The notes beneath the pieces were generated by a model that was not told the DNA's origin, did no database searches, and saw only the letters and a list, made by a program, of their open reading frames with translations. Source: Epilithonimonas lactis (GTDB taxonomy: Bacteria; Bacteroidota; Bacteroidia; Flavobacteriales; Weeksellaceae). From it: a stretch of 64,000 nucleotides of DNA. Made by a program: the position numbers and the translations under genes. This document shows, piece by piece, positions 36,082 through 44,049 of the stretch. Numbering within the stretch: position 1 is the stretch's first letter; each line of letters begins with the position of its first letter. Location: positions 248,001-312,000 of the forward strand of contig NZ_FOFI01000004.1 of assembly GCF_900110605.1 (NCBI RefSeq). Reading direction: 5' to 3'.

Positions 36082-36714
36082 ATGCGGAATTTTACGGTCT
36101 TAATATTACTGTTCGTGGGAACCTTGGTCTTTTCTCAGAAATTCTCGAAAGAAGAAAAAGAACTGATCCTCGCTGGCGACATCAAAACGGCTTTACCAAT
36201 CTACCAAACCGACCAGGAGGACCAACACAAAGTGCTGCTGAACCAGTCCGAAGAGATCTCGCCCAAAGCTAAAAACCTGCCGATCCTGATCGAGAGAATG
36301 AGGTTGGCTCTCGCTGCAACTGGCGGTGGCGTTGGGATCGCGGCGCCTCAGGTCGGGATCAATAGGCGAGTGGTGCTGGTGCAACGCTTTGATAAGCCAA
36401 ATGCGCCGGTGGAATATTTTATCAATCCGAAGATCACCTGGTGGTCCGAACTTCTGAACAAAGGTCCGGAAGGCGACCTGTCGATAGAGACTTTCCGTGG
36501 CGATTTCTACAGAAGCTACAGCATCCGACTGGAATATTTTGACCTCGAAAATAAGAAACACGACGAAATGGTGGAAGGTTTCACAGCTGTGATCTTCCAG
36601 CACGAGATCGACCATTTGTTCGGGGTTTTGATCTCTGATAAATTGGAAAAAGAAAGAAACGAATCCTATAAAACATTACAATTTTACAAGAAAAGCAGCT
36701 CAACAACGCGATGA
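36082..36714 (+). CDS. Secreted peptide deformylase-like protein with altered motif II
   Basis: A 210-residue protein of the peptide deformylase family. Motif I GVGIAAPQ (residues 83-90) and motif III QHEIDH (173-178) are intact, giving both metal His and the catalytic Glu. Motif II, normally EGCLS, is EGDLS (130-134), so the metal-ligand Cys is Asp132. A hydrophobic N-terminus (FTVLILLFVGTLVFSQ) looks like a signal peptide, which would put it outside the cytoplasm where formyl-Met removal does not occur. It is probably a paralogue with a new role; the housekeeping def is presumably elsewhere. Confidence 0.8.
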   Translation: MRNFTVLILLFVGTLVFSQKFSKEEKELILAGDIKTALPIYQTDQEDQHKVLLNQSEEISPKAKNLPILIERMRLALAATGGGVGIAAPQVGINRRVVLVQRFDKPNAPVEYFINPKITWWSELLNKGPEGDLSIETFRGDFYRSYSIRLEYFDLENKKHDEMVEGFTAVIFQHEIDHLFGVLISDKLEKERNESYKTLQFYKKSSSTTR

Positions 36715-36724
36715 ACTCTGACCA

Positions 36725-37732
36725 ATGAATGCTAAAAAACTGATCCTGATAAGCTTAAGTCTGTTATCATTCTCTATCAACGGACAGACCAAGAAAACTA
36801 AAAAAACAATGAACGAATCTACAACACACAACAATCCATTGCTTTGCGACGCAGAAACTGGCGTCTGCGGCGTTCCTGAAGTTGGGAACAAAGACAACCT
36901 CAAAATCGATAACAAAGAACGATCCATCAAAGTCATCTATTTCACCGACCCGATTTGCTCGTCCTGTTGGGGCATAGAACCGCAGTTGAGAAAGATGAAA
37001 CTGGAATATGGCCAGGAAATCGAATTGGAATATCACATGGGCGGATTGCTCCCAGACTGGAGTTACAACAGTGGTGGCATCAGCAAACCTTCGGACGTTG
37101 CGCACCATTGGGACGAGGTGAGCGGTCATTATGATATGCCAATTGATGGTGATGTTTGGCTGGAAGATCCATTAGATTCTTCGTATCCGCCGTCGATCGC
37201 TTTCAAGGCTGCGCAGTTGCAGAATGGAGAAAAGGCGATCATCTTTATGAGAGAACTTAGGGAATTGGTCTTCCTGAAAAAGAAAAATATTGCCAAATGG
37301 GACAACATCGCTTTGGCGGCACAGAAAGTTGGTTTGGATGTCAATCAATTAAAATCAGATTTTGAAAGCAAAGCCAAAACGCTTTTCGAAGACGATCTGA
37401 AGTTGGCCAGAAAGCTAGGCGTGAGAGGATTTCCTACTTTATTTTTCGTGGATGCCAACGGCGAATCCCAAACAGTTTACGGCACCAAACCATATCCATT
37501 TTATGAAACGGCAATCCTAACCGCCAATCCAAAAGCTACCAAAAAAGAATATGCAAAAGACTGGGAATCATTATTTAAAAAGTACAATTCTCTGACCGCA
37601 AAGGAGTTCAACGAGTTATCTGGCAACAACCGAAAAGAAAGCGAACGGATTTTGGACGAACTTACTTCCCAAGGGAAACTGGAGAAACTGACCACCAAAA
37701 ACGGCGCGATCTGGACCGTGAAAGCCAATTAG
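36725..37732 (+). CDS. DsbA/SpxH-family thioredoxin-fold protein
   Basis: A 335-residue protein with a DsbA-like fold: active site FTDPICSSCW (C78-SS-C81), an inserted helical domain, a cis-Pro region GVRGFPTLFFVD, and a C-terminal helical extension. It resembles the YjbH/SpxH ClpXP-adaptor family. The N-terminus (LILISLSLLSFSING) could be a signal peptide, but Met29 is an alternative start that would make it cytoplasmic, so location is uncertain. It begins 10 bases after the deformylase-like gene and is likely co-transcribed. Confidence 0.8.
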   Translation: MNAKKLILISLSLLSFSINGQTKKTKKTMNESTTHNNPLLCDAETGVCGVPEVGNKDNLKIDNKERSIKVIYFTDPICSSCWGIEPQLRKMKLEYGQEIELEYHMGGLLPDWSYNSGGISKPSDVAHHWDEVSGHYDMPIDGDVWLEDPLDSSYPPSIAFKAAQLQNGEKAIIFMRELRELVFLKKKNIAKWDNIALAAQKVGLDVNQLKSDFESKAKTLFEDDLKLARKLGVRGFPTLFFVDANGESQTVYGTKPYPFYETAILTANPKATKKEYAKDWESLFKKYNSLTAKEFNELSGNNRKESERILDELTSQGKLEKLTTKNGAIWTVKAN

Positions 37733-37777
37733 GTCTGGTTTTTGAATAGAAAGTTTCAATCTATAAAATTCAGAACT

Positions 37778-38125
37778 ATGAACTTCATTATCCGTTTGCT
37801 GATCACCGCGATATCAGCGTTTATCCTTAGCAAAGTCCTTACAGGCGTTCATTTCGACGGCTTTATGTCTACAGTAATCTTCGCCATCGTTTTGGGACTT
37901 CTCAACCTGATCGTAAGACCGATCCTGTCGATTCTCTCATTGCCGATCACGATTTTGACCTTGGGACTTTTTTCCTTTGTGATCAATGCGTTGATCATCT
38001 TGTTGGCCGACTATCTCATGGACAGTATGGAAGTCGCAGGCTTCTGGTGGGCACTTTTGTTCAGTATCTTGCTCTCGCTGGTCACATCAGCTTTCTCCAC
38101 CATCTTCGAAAGCAACGAAGATTAA
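37778..38125 (+). CDS. Phage-holin-family (DUF/Phage_holin_4_2) small membrane protein
   Basis: The start at 37778 is preferred to 37742, since it begins directly with the first helix. The 115-residue product has four helices with the family's conserved GLLNLIVRPILSILSLPITI in the centre. Despite the name this family is a common chromosomal membrane protein of unknown function (YvlD-like), not evidence of a prophage. A strong terminator follows. Confidence 0.85.
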   Translation: MNFIIRLLITAISAFILSKVLTGVHFDGFMSTVIFAIVLGLLNLIVRPILSILSLPITILTLGLFSFVINALIILLADYLMDSMEVAGFWWALLFSILLSLVTSAFSTIFESNED

Positions 38126-38130
38126 AAATA

Positions 38131-38163
38131 AAAAGAGTTTCAGTCAATTGAAACTCTTTTTTT
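38131..38163. terminator. Bidirectional intrinsic terminator
   Basis: AAAAGAGTTTCA/TGAAACTCTTTT perfect 12-bp stem with a six-base loop and T run, directly after the holin-family gene. Confidence 0.9.
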
Positions 38164-38174
38164 ATGCAGATCAT

Positions 38175-38292
38175 TTGGGCAATCCCTCGCCAACGCTAAG
38201 GCCACTGCTCGGGCCGGGCTATCCATTACTATCTTTTTGTTTTTCCAACGCTTTTTCCCGCGCAAAAAACAAAAAGGATATCCATTACTATC
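38175..38292. repeat. Large palindromic element with 13-bp direct repeats
   Basis: An outer pair GCAAT/ATTGC, an inner hairpin CTTTTTGTTTTT/AAAAACAAAAAG, and two copies of ATCCATTACTATC (38221-38233 and 38280-38292) around the hairpin. The right end runs to the stop codon of the next minus-strand gene, so its last codons may derive from the element. Confidence 0.65.
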
Positions 38293-38293
38293 C

Positions 38294-38986
38294 CTATTGC
38301 GGTGTCGGCTGTCGATGATTATTTTCGGTTTTGTTCACGTCCAGTGTAATAATTTCCTTTTTCCACGCGCCTTTCTTTGAAACTTTATATCTCAATTCCA
38401 TTGATAGCAATCCATTTTTCATTTGAACGTTACCGAACAGATTTTCAGCATACAGTTCATCTGAGTTTTTCATTGTTTTGTCAATCTTATTTTTTGGGAT
38501 TTTTACGACATAGGATCTATGATTGTTTAAATCGGTAAAAAGCAGATCCTCATTCCTTTTGAATGTTAATACAAATGGCTGTTTTCCAGTTTTCTCAAGA
38601 TAGACCAATGTTCCAAGATCTGATATTTGGTCTCCACTATTTTTATTATAAAGAATATACTCATCTGGCTGACAGCAACCCGAAACAACGCTGTTTTCAA
38701 TTAAAAAAGAATTCTCCAATTCTGTCCAACTCTTATAACCCAATTGTCCGCTGAATTCCATTTCAGTTTTGTCGAGTTCAAATATCTTCTTTTTTAAACC
38801 ACCATTCTCAAATGTGATCCAAGATGAGTTACAATCAAATTCCCAATATATTTTTGCTCCGTTTTGAAACGCTGTTGTCTTGCACGATATTAGATCTTTA
38901 AGATCTGGCATTTCTGAACAACTACAAATTTGAGCAGAGATCAATGTTGAGAAACTAGATAATAATAGGATTGCGAAGGTTTTCAT
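38294..38986 (-). CDS. Hypothetical secreted protein downstream of trpA
   Basis: The start at 38986 gives a proper signal peptide (MKTFAILLLSSFSTLISAQ) and is preferred to one 19 codons upstream. The mature part of about 210 residues begins with a cysteine-rich ICSCSEMPDLKDLISC and has a later GCCQPDEY, suggesting disulfides. It starts 11 bases after the trpA stop and may be carried on the trp message, but no link to tryptophan is visible. Family not recognised. Confidence 0.65.
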   Translation of the reverse strand: MKTFAILLLSSFSTLISAQICSCSEMPDLKDLISCKTTAFQNGAKIYWEFDCNSSWITFENGGLKKKIFELDKTEMEFSGQLGYKSWTELENSFLIENSVVSGCCQPDEYILYNKNSGDQISDLGTLVYLEKTGKQPFVLTFKRNEDLLFTDLNNHRSYVVKIPKNKIDKTMKNSDELYAENLFGNVQMKNGLLSMELRYKVSKKGAWKKEIITLDVNKTENNHRQPTPQ

Positions 38987-38997
38987 AGTGGTGGAAA

Positions 38998-39732
38998 TTA
39001 ATTTTTCACCGCTTCTATAAACGCTCTTCCTTTCGTTTCCCAATCTCCATCTTCCAAAAGGATCTTCACGAAAGCAGTTCCGATGATGCCGCCTTGCGCT
39101 TTCTCCGTCACATTCTCAAAATCCGATTTATCCTTGATCCCGAATCCGATGAAAACTGGATTTGTTAAGTCTAAAGAGGCTAGTCTGTTCAGATAATCTT
39201 CATTCTTCAAAACAGCATTTGCATTGCCTGTGGTGGAAGACGAACTCACGGCGTATAAAAACCCAGAACTCAAAGAATCCAGATATTGGATGCGCTCCTC
39301 CGAAGTTTCCGGCGTTACCAGAAAAGTGAAATTCAGATTGTATTTCTTAAGAATTGCACCATATTGATTTTCAAAAGCAATTGGTGGAAGATCTGGAATG
39401 ATCAATCCCGAAACCCCAACTTCCGCACATCTTTGACAAAAATTCTCAAATCCGAATTGCAAAACTGGATTAAGATAACCCATCAAGATCTTCGGAATCG
39501 TCACAGAATCTTTGACTTCAGCCAATTGTTCGAAAAGTTTTTTGATGCTCATTCCGTTTTTCAAAGCCAACGAGTGCGCATCTTGGATCACAGGTCCATC
39601 CGCAACTGGATCAGAATATGGAATCCCGATTTCCATCATATCTGCACCTGAATCCTGAATCAGTTTTGCGATTTTTCCTGTGTCTTCCTGCTCGGGTACT
39701 CCGGCTGTGAAGTATATGTTTAGTTTTTTCAT
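38998..39732 (-). CDS. trpA: Tryptophan synthase alpha chain
   Basis: A 244-residue TIM barrel that cleaves indole-3-glycerol phosphate to indole and glyceraldehyde 3-phosphate. The catalytic Glu lies in MMEIGIPYSDP and the catalytic Asp in DPVADGPVIQ; phosphate-binding GFGIKDKSDF and GGIIGTAFVK are present. It is the last biosynthetic gene of the trp operon, 84 bases after trpB; that gap has an AT-rich imperfect inverted repeat (GTAAAATGTATTAACG against CATTAATACGTTTTACATTT). Confidence 0.96.
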   Translation of the reverse strand: MKKLNIYFTAGVPEQEDTGKIAKLIQDSGADMMEIGIPYSDPVADGPVIQDAHSLALKNGMSIKKLFEQLAEVKDSVTIPKILMGYLNPVLQFGFENFCQRCAEVGVSGLIIPDLPPIAFENQYGAILKKYNLNFTFLVTPETSEERIQYLDSLSSGFLYAVSSSSTTGNANAVLKNEDYLNRLASLDLTNPVFIGFGIKDKSDFENVTEKAQGGIIGTAFVKILLEDGDWETKGRAFIEAVKN

Positions 39733-39816
39733 TTTTGTTGTATTAAGGTATTGACGTAAAATGTATTAACGATTCTGAGGTCATAAATACATTAATACGT
39801 TTTACATTTTACAGAT

Positions 39817-40995
39817 TTAAAGATGTTTCAAGTACGTTTCCATATCCTTGTCACCGCGACCGCTAAGACAGATGACAACTACATCATCTTTCTCAAATTT
39901 CTTCTTGTCCAAAACCGCCAAAGCGTGCGCACTTTCAAGCGCTGGAATGATGCCTTCGATCTTGGTCAGTTCAAAGGCAGATTTCAAAGCTTCATCATCG
40001 TTGATACTGAAAAACTCAGCGCGATTCTCTCTGAAAAGATTAGCGTGCATCGGTCCAATTCCAGGATAATCCAAACCTGCGGAAATCGAATGTGGCTCAA
40101 TGACTTGCCCGTCTTCCGTTTGCATCACCAAACTCTGACTTCCGTGTAAAATTCCTAAGGTTCCTAAGAAAGTGGTAGCTGCAGACTTCCCAGAATCAAC
40201 GCCAAGACCACCAGCTTCAGCCGCAATGATCTTTACGCTTTGTTCATTGACATAATGATAAAAAGTCCCTGCTGCATTACTGCCGCCACCAACACAAGCG
40301 ATGAGATAATCAGGATTTTCTCTTCCAATTTTCTCATTCAATTGTTCTTTGATCTCCTTCGAGATCACACTTTGGAATCTCGCCACCAGATCTGGAAACG
40401 GATGCGGACCAACCACACTTCCGATGATGTAATGCGTGGTCGCCGGATTATTGATCCAATCTCTCAAGGCTTCATTCACCGCATCTTTCAAGGTTTTGGA
40501 ACCTGAAGTTGCGGGAATCACGGTGGCGCCGAGCATTTTCATTCTGGCAACGTTCGGCGATTGTCTTGCAATATCGACTTCGCCCATATAAACGATGCAT
40601 TCCAAGCCTAACAAAGCACAAGCTGTCGCCGTTGCAACGCCATGTTGACCAGCGCCGGTTTCTGCAATGATTCTATGTTTTCCCAATTTTTTGGCGAGCA
40701 AAGCTTGTCCCAAAGCATTGTTGATTTTGTGCGCTCCGGTGTGATTCAAATCTTCTCTTTTCAGATAGATTTGAGTCTGATATTTTTCACTCAAATTCTT
40801 AGCGAAATAGAGTGGTGTAGCACGTCCAACATAATTCTTCAGCAAATCCTGAAACTCAGCCTTGAATTCTTCGGATTCGATGATCTGAATATATTTTTCC
40901 TGTAGTTCTGCAACGTTTGGATAAAGCATTTCGGGAACGAAAGCGCCTCCGAAATCGCCGTAATAGCCGTTTTTATCGGGGTTTTGAAAGTTCAT
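39817..40995 (-). CDS. trpB: Tryptophan synthase beta chain
   Basis: A 392-residue PLP enzyme that joins indole and serine. The PLP Lys lies in [18 protein letters not shown], phosphate binding is at [12 protein letters not shown], and the N-terminal [16 protein letters not shown] is the standard TrpB1 start. It is two bases downstream of the OsmC gene, within the trp operon. Confidence 0.97.
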   Translation of the reverse strand: MNFQNPDKNGYYGDFGGAFVPEMLYPNVAELQEKYIQIIESEEFKAEFQDLLKNYVGRATPLYFAKNLSEKYQTQIYLKREDLNHTGAHKINNALGQALLAKKLGKHRIIAETGAGQHGVATATACALLGLECIVYMGEVDIARQSPNVARMKMLGATVIPATSGSKTLKDAVNEALRDWINNPATTHYIIGSVVGPHPFPDLVARFQSVISKEIKEQLNEKIGRENPDYLIACVGGGSNAAGTFYHYVNEQSVKIIAAEAGGLGVDSGKSAATTFLGTLGILHGSQSLVMQTEDGQVIEPHSISAGLDYPGIGPMHANLFRENRAEFFSINDDEALKSAFELTKIEGIIPALESAHALAVLDKKKFEKDDVVVICLSGRGDKDMETYLKHL

Positions 40996-40996
40996 T

Positions 40997-41470
40997 TTAA
41001 TTTTCTTTATATGTTATTTCTGGTTGGTGTTTCACTTCGAAGTTTAACGAATTGGCGATAAAGCAATATTCATTGGCTTTCTGATGGAGCTCAACCGCTT
41101 TTTGTATCATCTCTTTTTCAGCGACTACAATCTTTGGTTTTAAAACTATTTCGGTGAATTTCCCACTTCCTTTTTCAGTTTCAATCATCGTACCTTCTGC
41201 AAAATCTTCATATTCCAAAACAAGGATTTTATTAACAGAACAAAAATGAAGATACCAAAGCAAATGGCAAGAAGAAACAGAAGCCAGCAAAAGGTCTTCA
41301 GGATTATGAAGTTCCGGATTTCCTAAAAATGCTGGGTCGGCTGAACCTGAGATATCAGCTTTCCCATCCACCGAAATGGTGTAATTTCTTTGATAGGAAC
41401 GGTAATTCTTTGTGGATTTACCTGTATTTCCCGTCCAGACTATTTTACTTTTATATTGATGATTTTTCAT
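40997..41470 (-). CDS. OsmC/Ohr-family protein in the trp operon
   Basis: A 157-residue protein. The redox Cys is C68 in [17 protein letters not shown] and the second lies in [12 protein letters not shown], the pair used by OsmC/Ohr peroxidases to reduce organic hydroperoxides. It overlaps trpF by four bases and is followed two bases later by trpB, so expression is tied to tryptophan synthesis. No enzymatic role in the pathway is known; it may protect an oxidation-sensitive step or just be a rider. Confidence 0.88.
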   Translation of the reverse strand: MKNHQYKSKIVWTGNTGKSTKNYRSYQRNYTISVDGKADISGSADPAFLGNPELHNPEDLLLASVSSCHLLWYLHFCSVNKILVLEYEDFAEGTMIETEKGSGKFTEIVLKPKIVVAEKEMIQKAVELHQKANEYCFIANSLNFEVKHQPEITYKEN

Positions 41471-42135
41471 TTCATTAATGGTAAGAAATCTTTTATTTTA
41501 TCTAAATCTTTATTTCCCGGTTCAACCTCAAATTTCGAATTGATATCTAGTGCGATTGGTTGAAGGTTGATGGTTTTCAGTTGATGGATATTTTCTGGTG
41601 AAATTCCACCACTCAAAATATAGGGAATTGGAATTTCGATTTCATTCAGAATATTCCAATCAAAGGTTTGTCCTGTTCCGCCGAATGCTTTGGAATCTGT
41701 ATCAAATAGGAGATAGTTGATGGTTGTTGGTTGTTGGTTGATGGTTTTTTGCAATTCTTCGGGCGATTGATTTCCGATTCTGATGACTTTTACTATTTTA
41801 ATTTCTGGATTTAGTTTATTTCTTAATTCTGAAATAAAATCATCGTTTTCGTCGCCGTGAAGTTGGATGAAGTTTAAGTTTGCTTTTTCAGAGATTTCAA
41901 TAATTCTTTCAACATTTTCGTTTACAAAAACACCAACTTTTCCTGGATGTTCAATGGTTGAAATCTGTTCCAAAGTCAAATCATTCAGAACAAATCTCGG
42001 GGATTTATTATAAAAGATAAAGCCTAAGAAATCAATTTTTAAATCAATTAATTCCTGAATTTGGTCGAGTTTGGTCAATCCGCAGACTTTGAGTTGCAAT
42101 TGGTTGTTGGCTTTTGGTATTTGGCTTTCCATCAT
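41467..42135 (-). CDS. trpF: Phosphoribosylanthranilate isomerase
   Basis: A 222-residue TIM barrel. The catalytic Cys lies in LKVCGLTKLDQI and the general-acid Asp in LLFDTDSKAFGGTGQTFDW, with the phosphate loop LSGGISPENI. It converts phosphoribosylanthranilate to CdRP, the substrate of TrpC. It lies 15 bases after trpC. Confidence 0.95.
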   Translation of the reverse strand: MMESQIPKANNQLQLKVCGLTKLDQIQELIDLKIDFLGFIFYNKSPRFVLNDLTLEQISTIEHPGKVGVFVNENVERIIEISEKANLNFIQLHGDENDDFISELRNKLNPEIKIVKVIRIGNQSPEELQKTINQQPTTINYLLFDTDSKAFGGTGQTFDWNILNEIEIPIPYILSGGISPENIHQLKTINLQPIALDINSKFEVEPGNKDLDKIKDFLPLMK

Positions 42136-42150
42136 TTTTAACTGTTAAAC

Positions 42151-42930
42151 TTAAATTGATACATTAGAAACAAATTTCCCAAACTTCTTCCCCGGATTTT
42201 CATCTTTCATAAAATATTCGCCCATCAAAAATCCGTCAAAGCCTTTTTCTTTGAGGAATTTGAAATCTTCTTCATTATAAATTCCGCTTTCTGCAATGGA
42301 CAAAATATCTTGCGGAAGTTGGTTTTTCAAATTGACGGAATGTTGCAAATCAACTTTAAAATCTTTTAAATTTCTGTTGTTAATGCCGACAAAATCTACA
42401 CTCTTATTAATATGAACGAGTTCTTCCTCGGAATGGATTTCCAACAAAACTTCGAGGTTCAATTGGTGAGCCAATTCGGTAAATTCCGAAACCTGAGTTG
42501 GCGAAAGACACGATGCAATCAATAAAATAACGTCGGCTCCAATTGATTTTGCTTCGTAGAATTGATATTCATCGACCATAAAATCTTTTCTCAAAATTGG
42601 AATGTTGATGTGATTTCTGACGCTCAAAATATCTTCAAAACTTCCACCGAAAAAGTCTTTGTCCGTCAAAATAGAAACGGCGCTTGCTCCAAATTTTTCG
42701 TATTGAGAAACGACTTCCAATGGCGAAACTTTATCATTGATGATTCCTTTGCTTGGCGATTGTCTTTTGAATTCGGTGATGATTCCTGATTTGGATTTCA
42801 AAGTTTCTTTCAGCGAAAAAGTTTTCCTTCCAAAAAATTCTGAATCTTTCAGTTGTTCCACAGAAATCTTGGATTTTGAATCTGCAACTTCCTGTTTTTT
42901 TCTTTCTATGATTTTATCTAAAATGGTCAT
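42151..42930 (-). CDS. trpC: Indole-3-glycerol phosphate synthase
   Basis: A 259-residue enzyme that makes indole-3-glycerol phosphate. Family blocks are TEFKRQSPSKGII, ILRKDFMVDEYQ (catalytic Lys), LLEIHSEEEL, VGINNRNLKDF and IAESGIYNEED. The gene is separated from trpD by 129 bases that hold a dispersed palindromic repeat. Confidence 0.97.
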   Translation of the reverse strand: MTILDKIIERKKQEVADSKSKISVEQLKDSEFFGRKTFSLKETLKSKSGIITEFKRQSPSKGIINDKVSPLEVVSQYEKFGASAVSILTDKDFFGGSFEDILSVRNHINIPILRKDFMVDEYQFYEAKSIGADVILLIASCLSPTQVSEFTELAHQLNLEVLLEIHSEEELVHINKSVDFVGINNRNLKDFKVDLQHSVNLKNQLPQDILSIAESGIYNEEDFKFLKEKGFDGFLMGEYFMKDENPGKKFGKFVSNVSI

Positions 42931-42965
42931 TTCTTTTGACTAAACTTTATATTTATATTGAATCT

Positions 42966-43050
42966 GCGACCCGACCTGAGTGGAGCTCATTTTTTGTTGC
43001 TGGAAAAGCAAAGGCAAAAAATAGCGGGAACGGAGGGCGGAAATTGTCGC
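42966..43050 (+). repeat. Dispersed palindromic repeat, copy 2, inside the trp operon
   Basis: Ends GCGAC/GTCGC, inner stem TTGCT-GGAAA-AGCAA, then a TTTTTTG/CAAAAAA arm. Same order of parts as copies 3 and 4, but with paired base changes in both stems. It lies between trpD and trpC. Confidence 0.8.
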
Positions 43051-43059
43051 CATAAAATT

Positions 43060-44046
43060 CTACTTAATAATACTCTTGAGACTTTGTAAAGCTTTTCCAC
43101 TTTCCAAACTGTCTTTTGCAAGTGCAAGACAATTATCGTAATCTCCATATTTTTCAGTATTCAAAAGGGCGATTGATGCATTTGCCAGAACCACAGAATT
43201 TTGTTCGTCAGTTCCTTTTCCTTCGAGAATATTGATGAAAATCTTGGCAGATTCTTCTTTTGAATGGCCTCCAAAAATACTTTCCGGTTCGATGTTTTTG
43301 AATTTCAAATCTTCCGCTGAATAGATTTTTTCACCCGACTTATTGAAGATTTTCGTGTCGCCCGTCAATGAAATTTCGTCATAACCATCCAAAGCGTGAA
43401 CGAGCATAAACTCGCTTTTCTGCTGTTGCAAAAGGTATTGATAAACCCTCGCAATCTCCAGATTCGCAACACCAATCATCGAATATTTTGGTTTCGCAGG
43501 ATTTACCAACGGGCCAAGGATATTGAAAAAGGTCTTCAATCCCAATTGTTTTCTCAATGGCGCGACGGATTTCAAAGCCGGATGAAAAAGTGGAGCGTGG
43601 ATGAAACAGATGTTTCCCTTCTCCAAATCGGCTTTCAAATCTTCAGAATTATCTTTGAATTGATATCCCAACTCTTCCAAAACATTGGACGAACCAGAGA
43701 TTGATGATGCGCCGTAATTACCTTGCTTAGCCACTTTCTGTCCAGTTCCGGCAACGATAAAACTTGCCAAAGTTGAAATATTGAACGTGTTGTTTCCATC
43801 GCCACCAGTGCCGACGATGTCAACCAAATCGTTCGTTTCCAAATCGACAGGTTTTGCCAATTGAAGTAAAGCCTCACGGAAACCAGTGAGTTCTTCGAGC
43901 GTAATGCTTCGCATCAAGAAAACGGTAATGAAAGAAATGACCTCGCTTTCATTGAATTTATTTTGTGAAATCTCCGTCAAAATCGCCTTGGCTTCGGCTC
44001 TTGTCAAAGTTTGGTGGTTGAAGAGATATTGTAATATTTGTTTCAT
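43060..44046 (-). CDS. trpD: Anthranilate phosphoribosyltransferase
   Basis: A 328-residue transferase adding phosphoribose to anthranilate. The PRPP site GTGGDGNNTFNIST and the KQGNYGASSISGS block are typical, as is FFNILGPLVNPA. The start is three bases after the stop of the decarboxylase gene, so both are on one message. Confidence 0.97.
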   Translation of the reverse strand: MKQILQYLFNHQTLTRAEAKAILTEISQNKFNESEVISFITVFLMRSITLEELTGFREALLQLAKPVDLETNDLVDIVGTGGDGNNTFNISTLASFIVAGTGQKVAKQGNYGASSISGSSNVLEELGYQFKDNSEDLKADLEKGNICFIHAPLFHPALKSVAPLRKQLGLKTFFNILGPLVNPAKPKYSMIGVANLEIARVYQYLLQQQKSEFMLVHALDGYDEISLTGDTKIFNKSGEKIYSAEDLKFKNIEPESIFGGHSKEESAKIFINILEGKGTDEQNSVVLANASIALLNTEKYGDYDNCLALAKDSLESGKALQSLKSIIK

Positions 44047-44049
44047 TGT

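Noticed and set aside
37778..38125. Holin-family gene as a sign of a prophage
   Set aside because: No other phage gene, integrase or att site is nearby; this family is a common chromosomal membrane protein.
39733..39816. Internal promoter or attenuator between trpB and trpA
   Set aside because: The AT-rich inverted repeat there lacks a T run on the coding strand and no TAnnTTTG element stands out.
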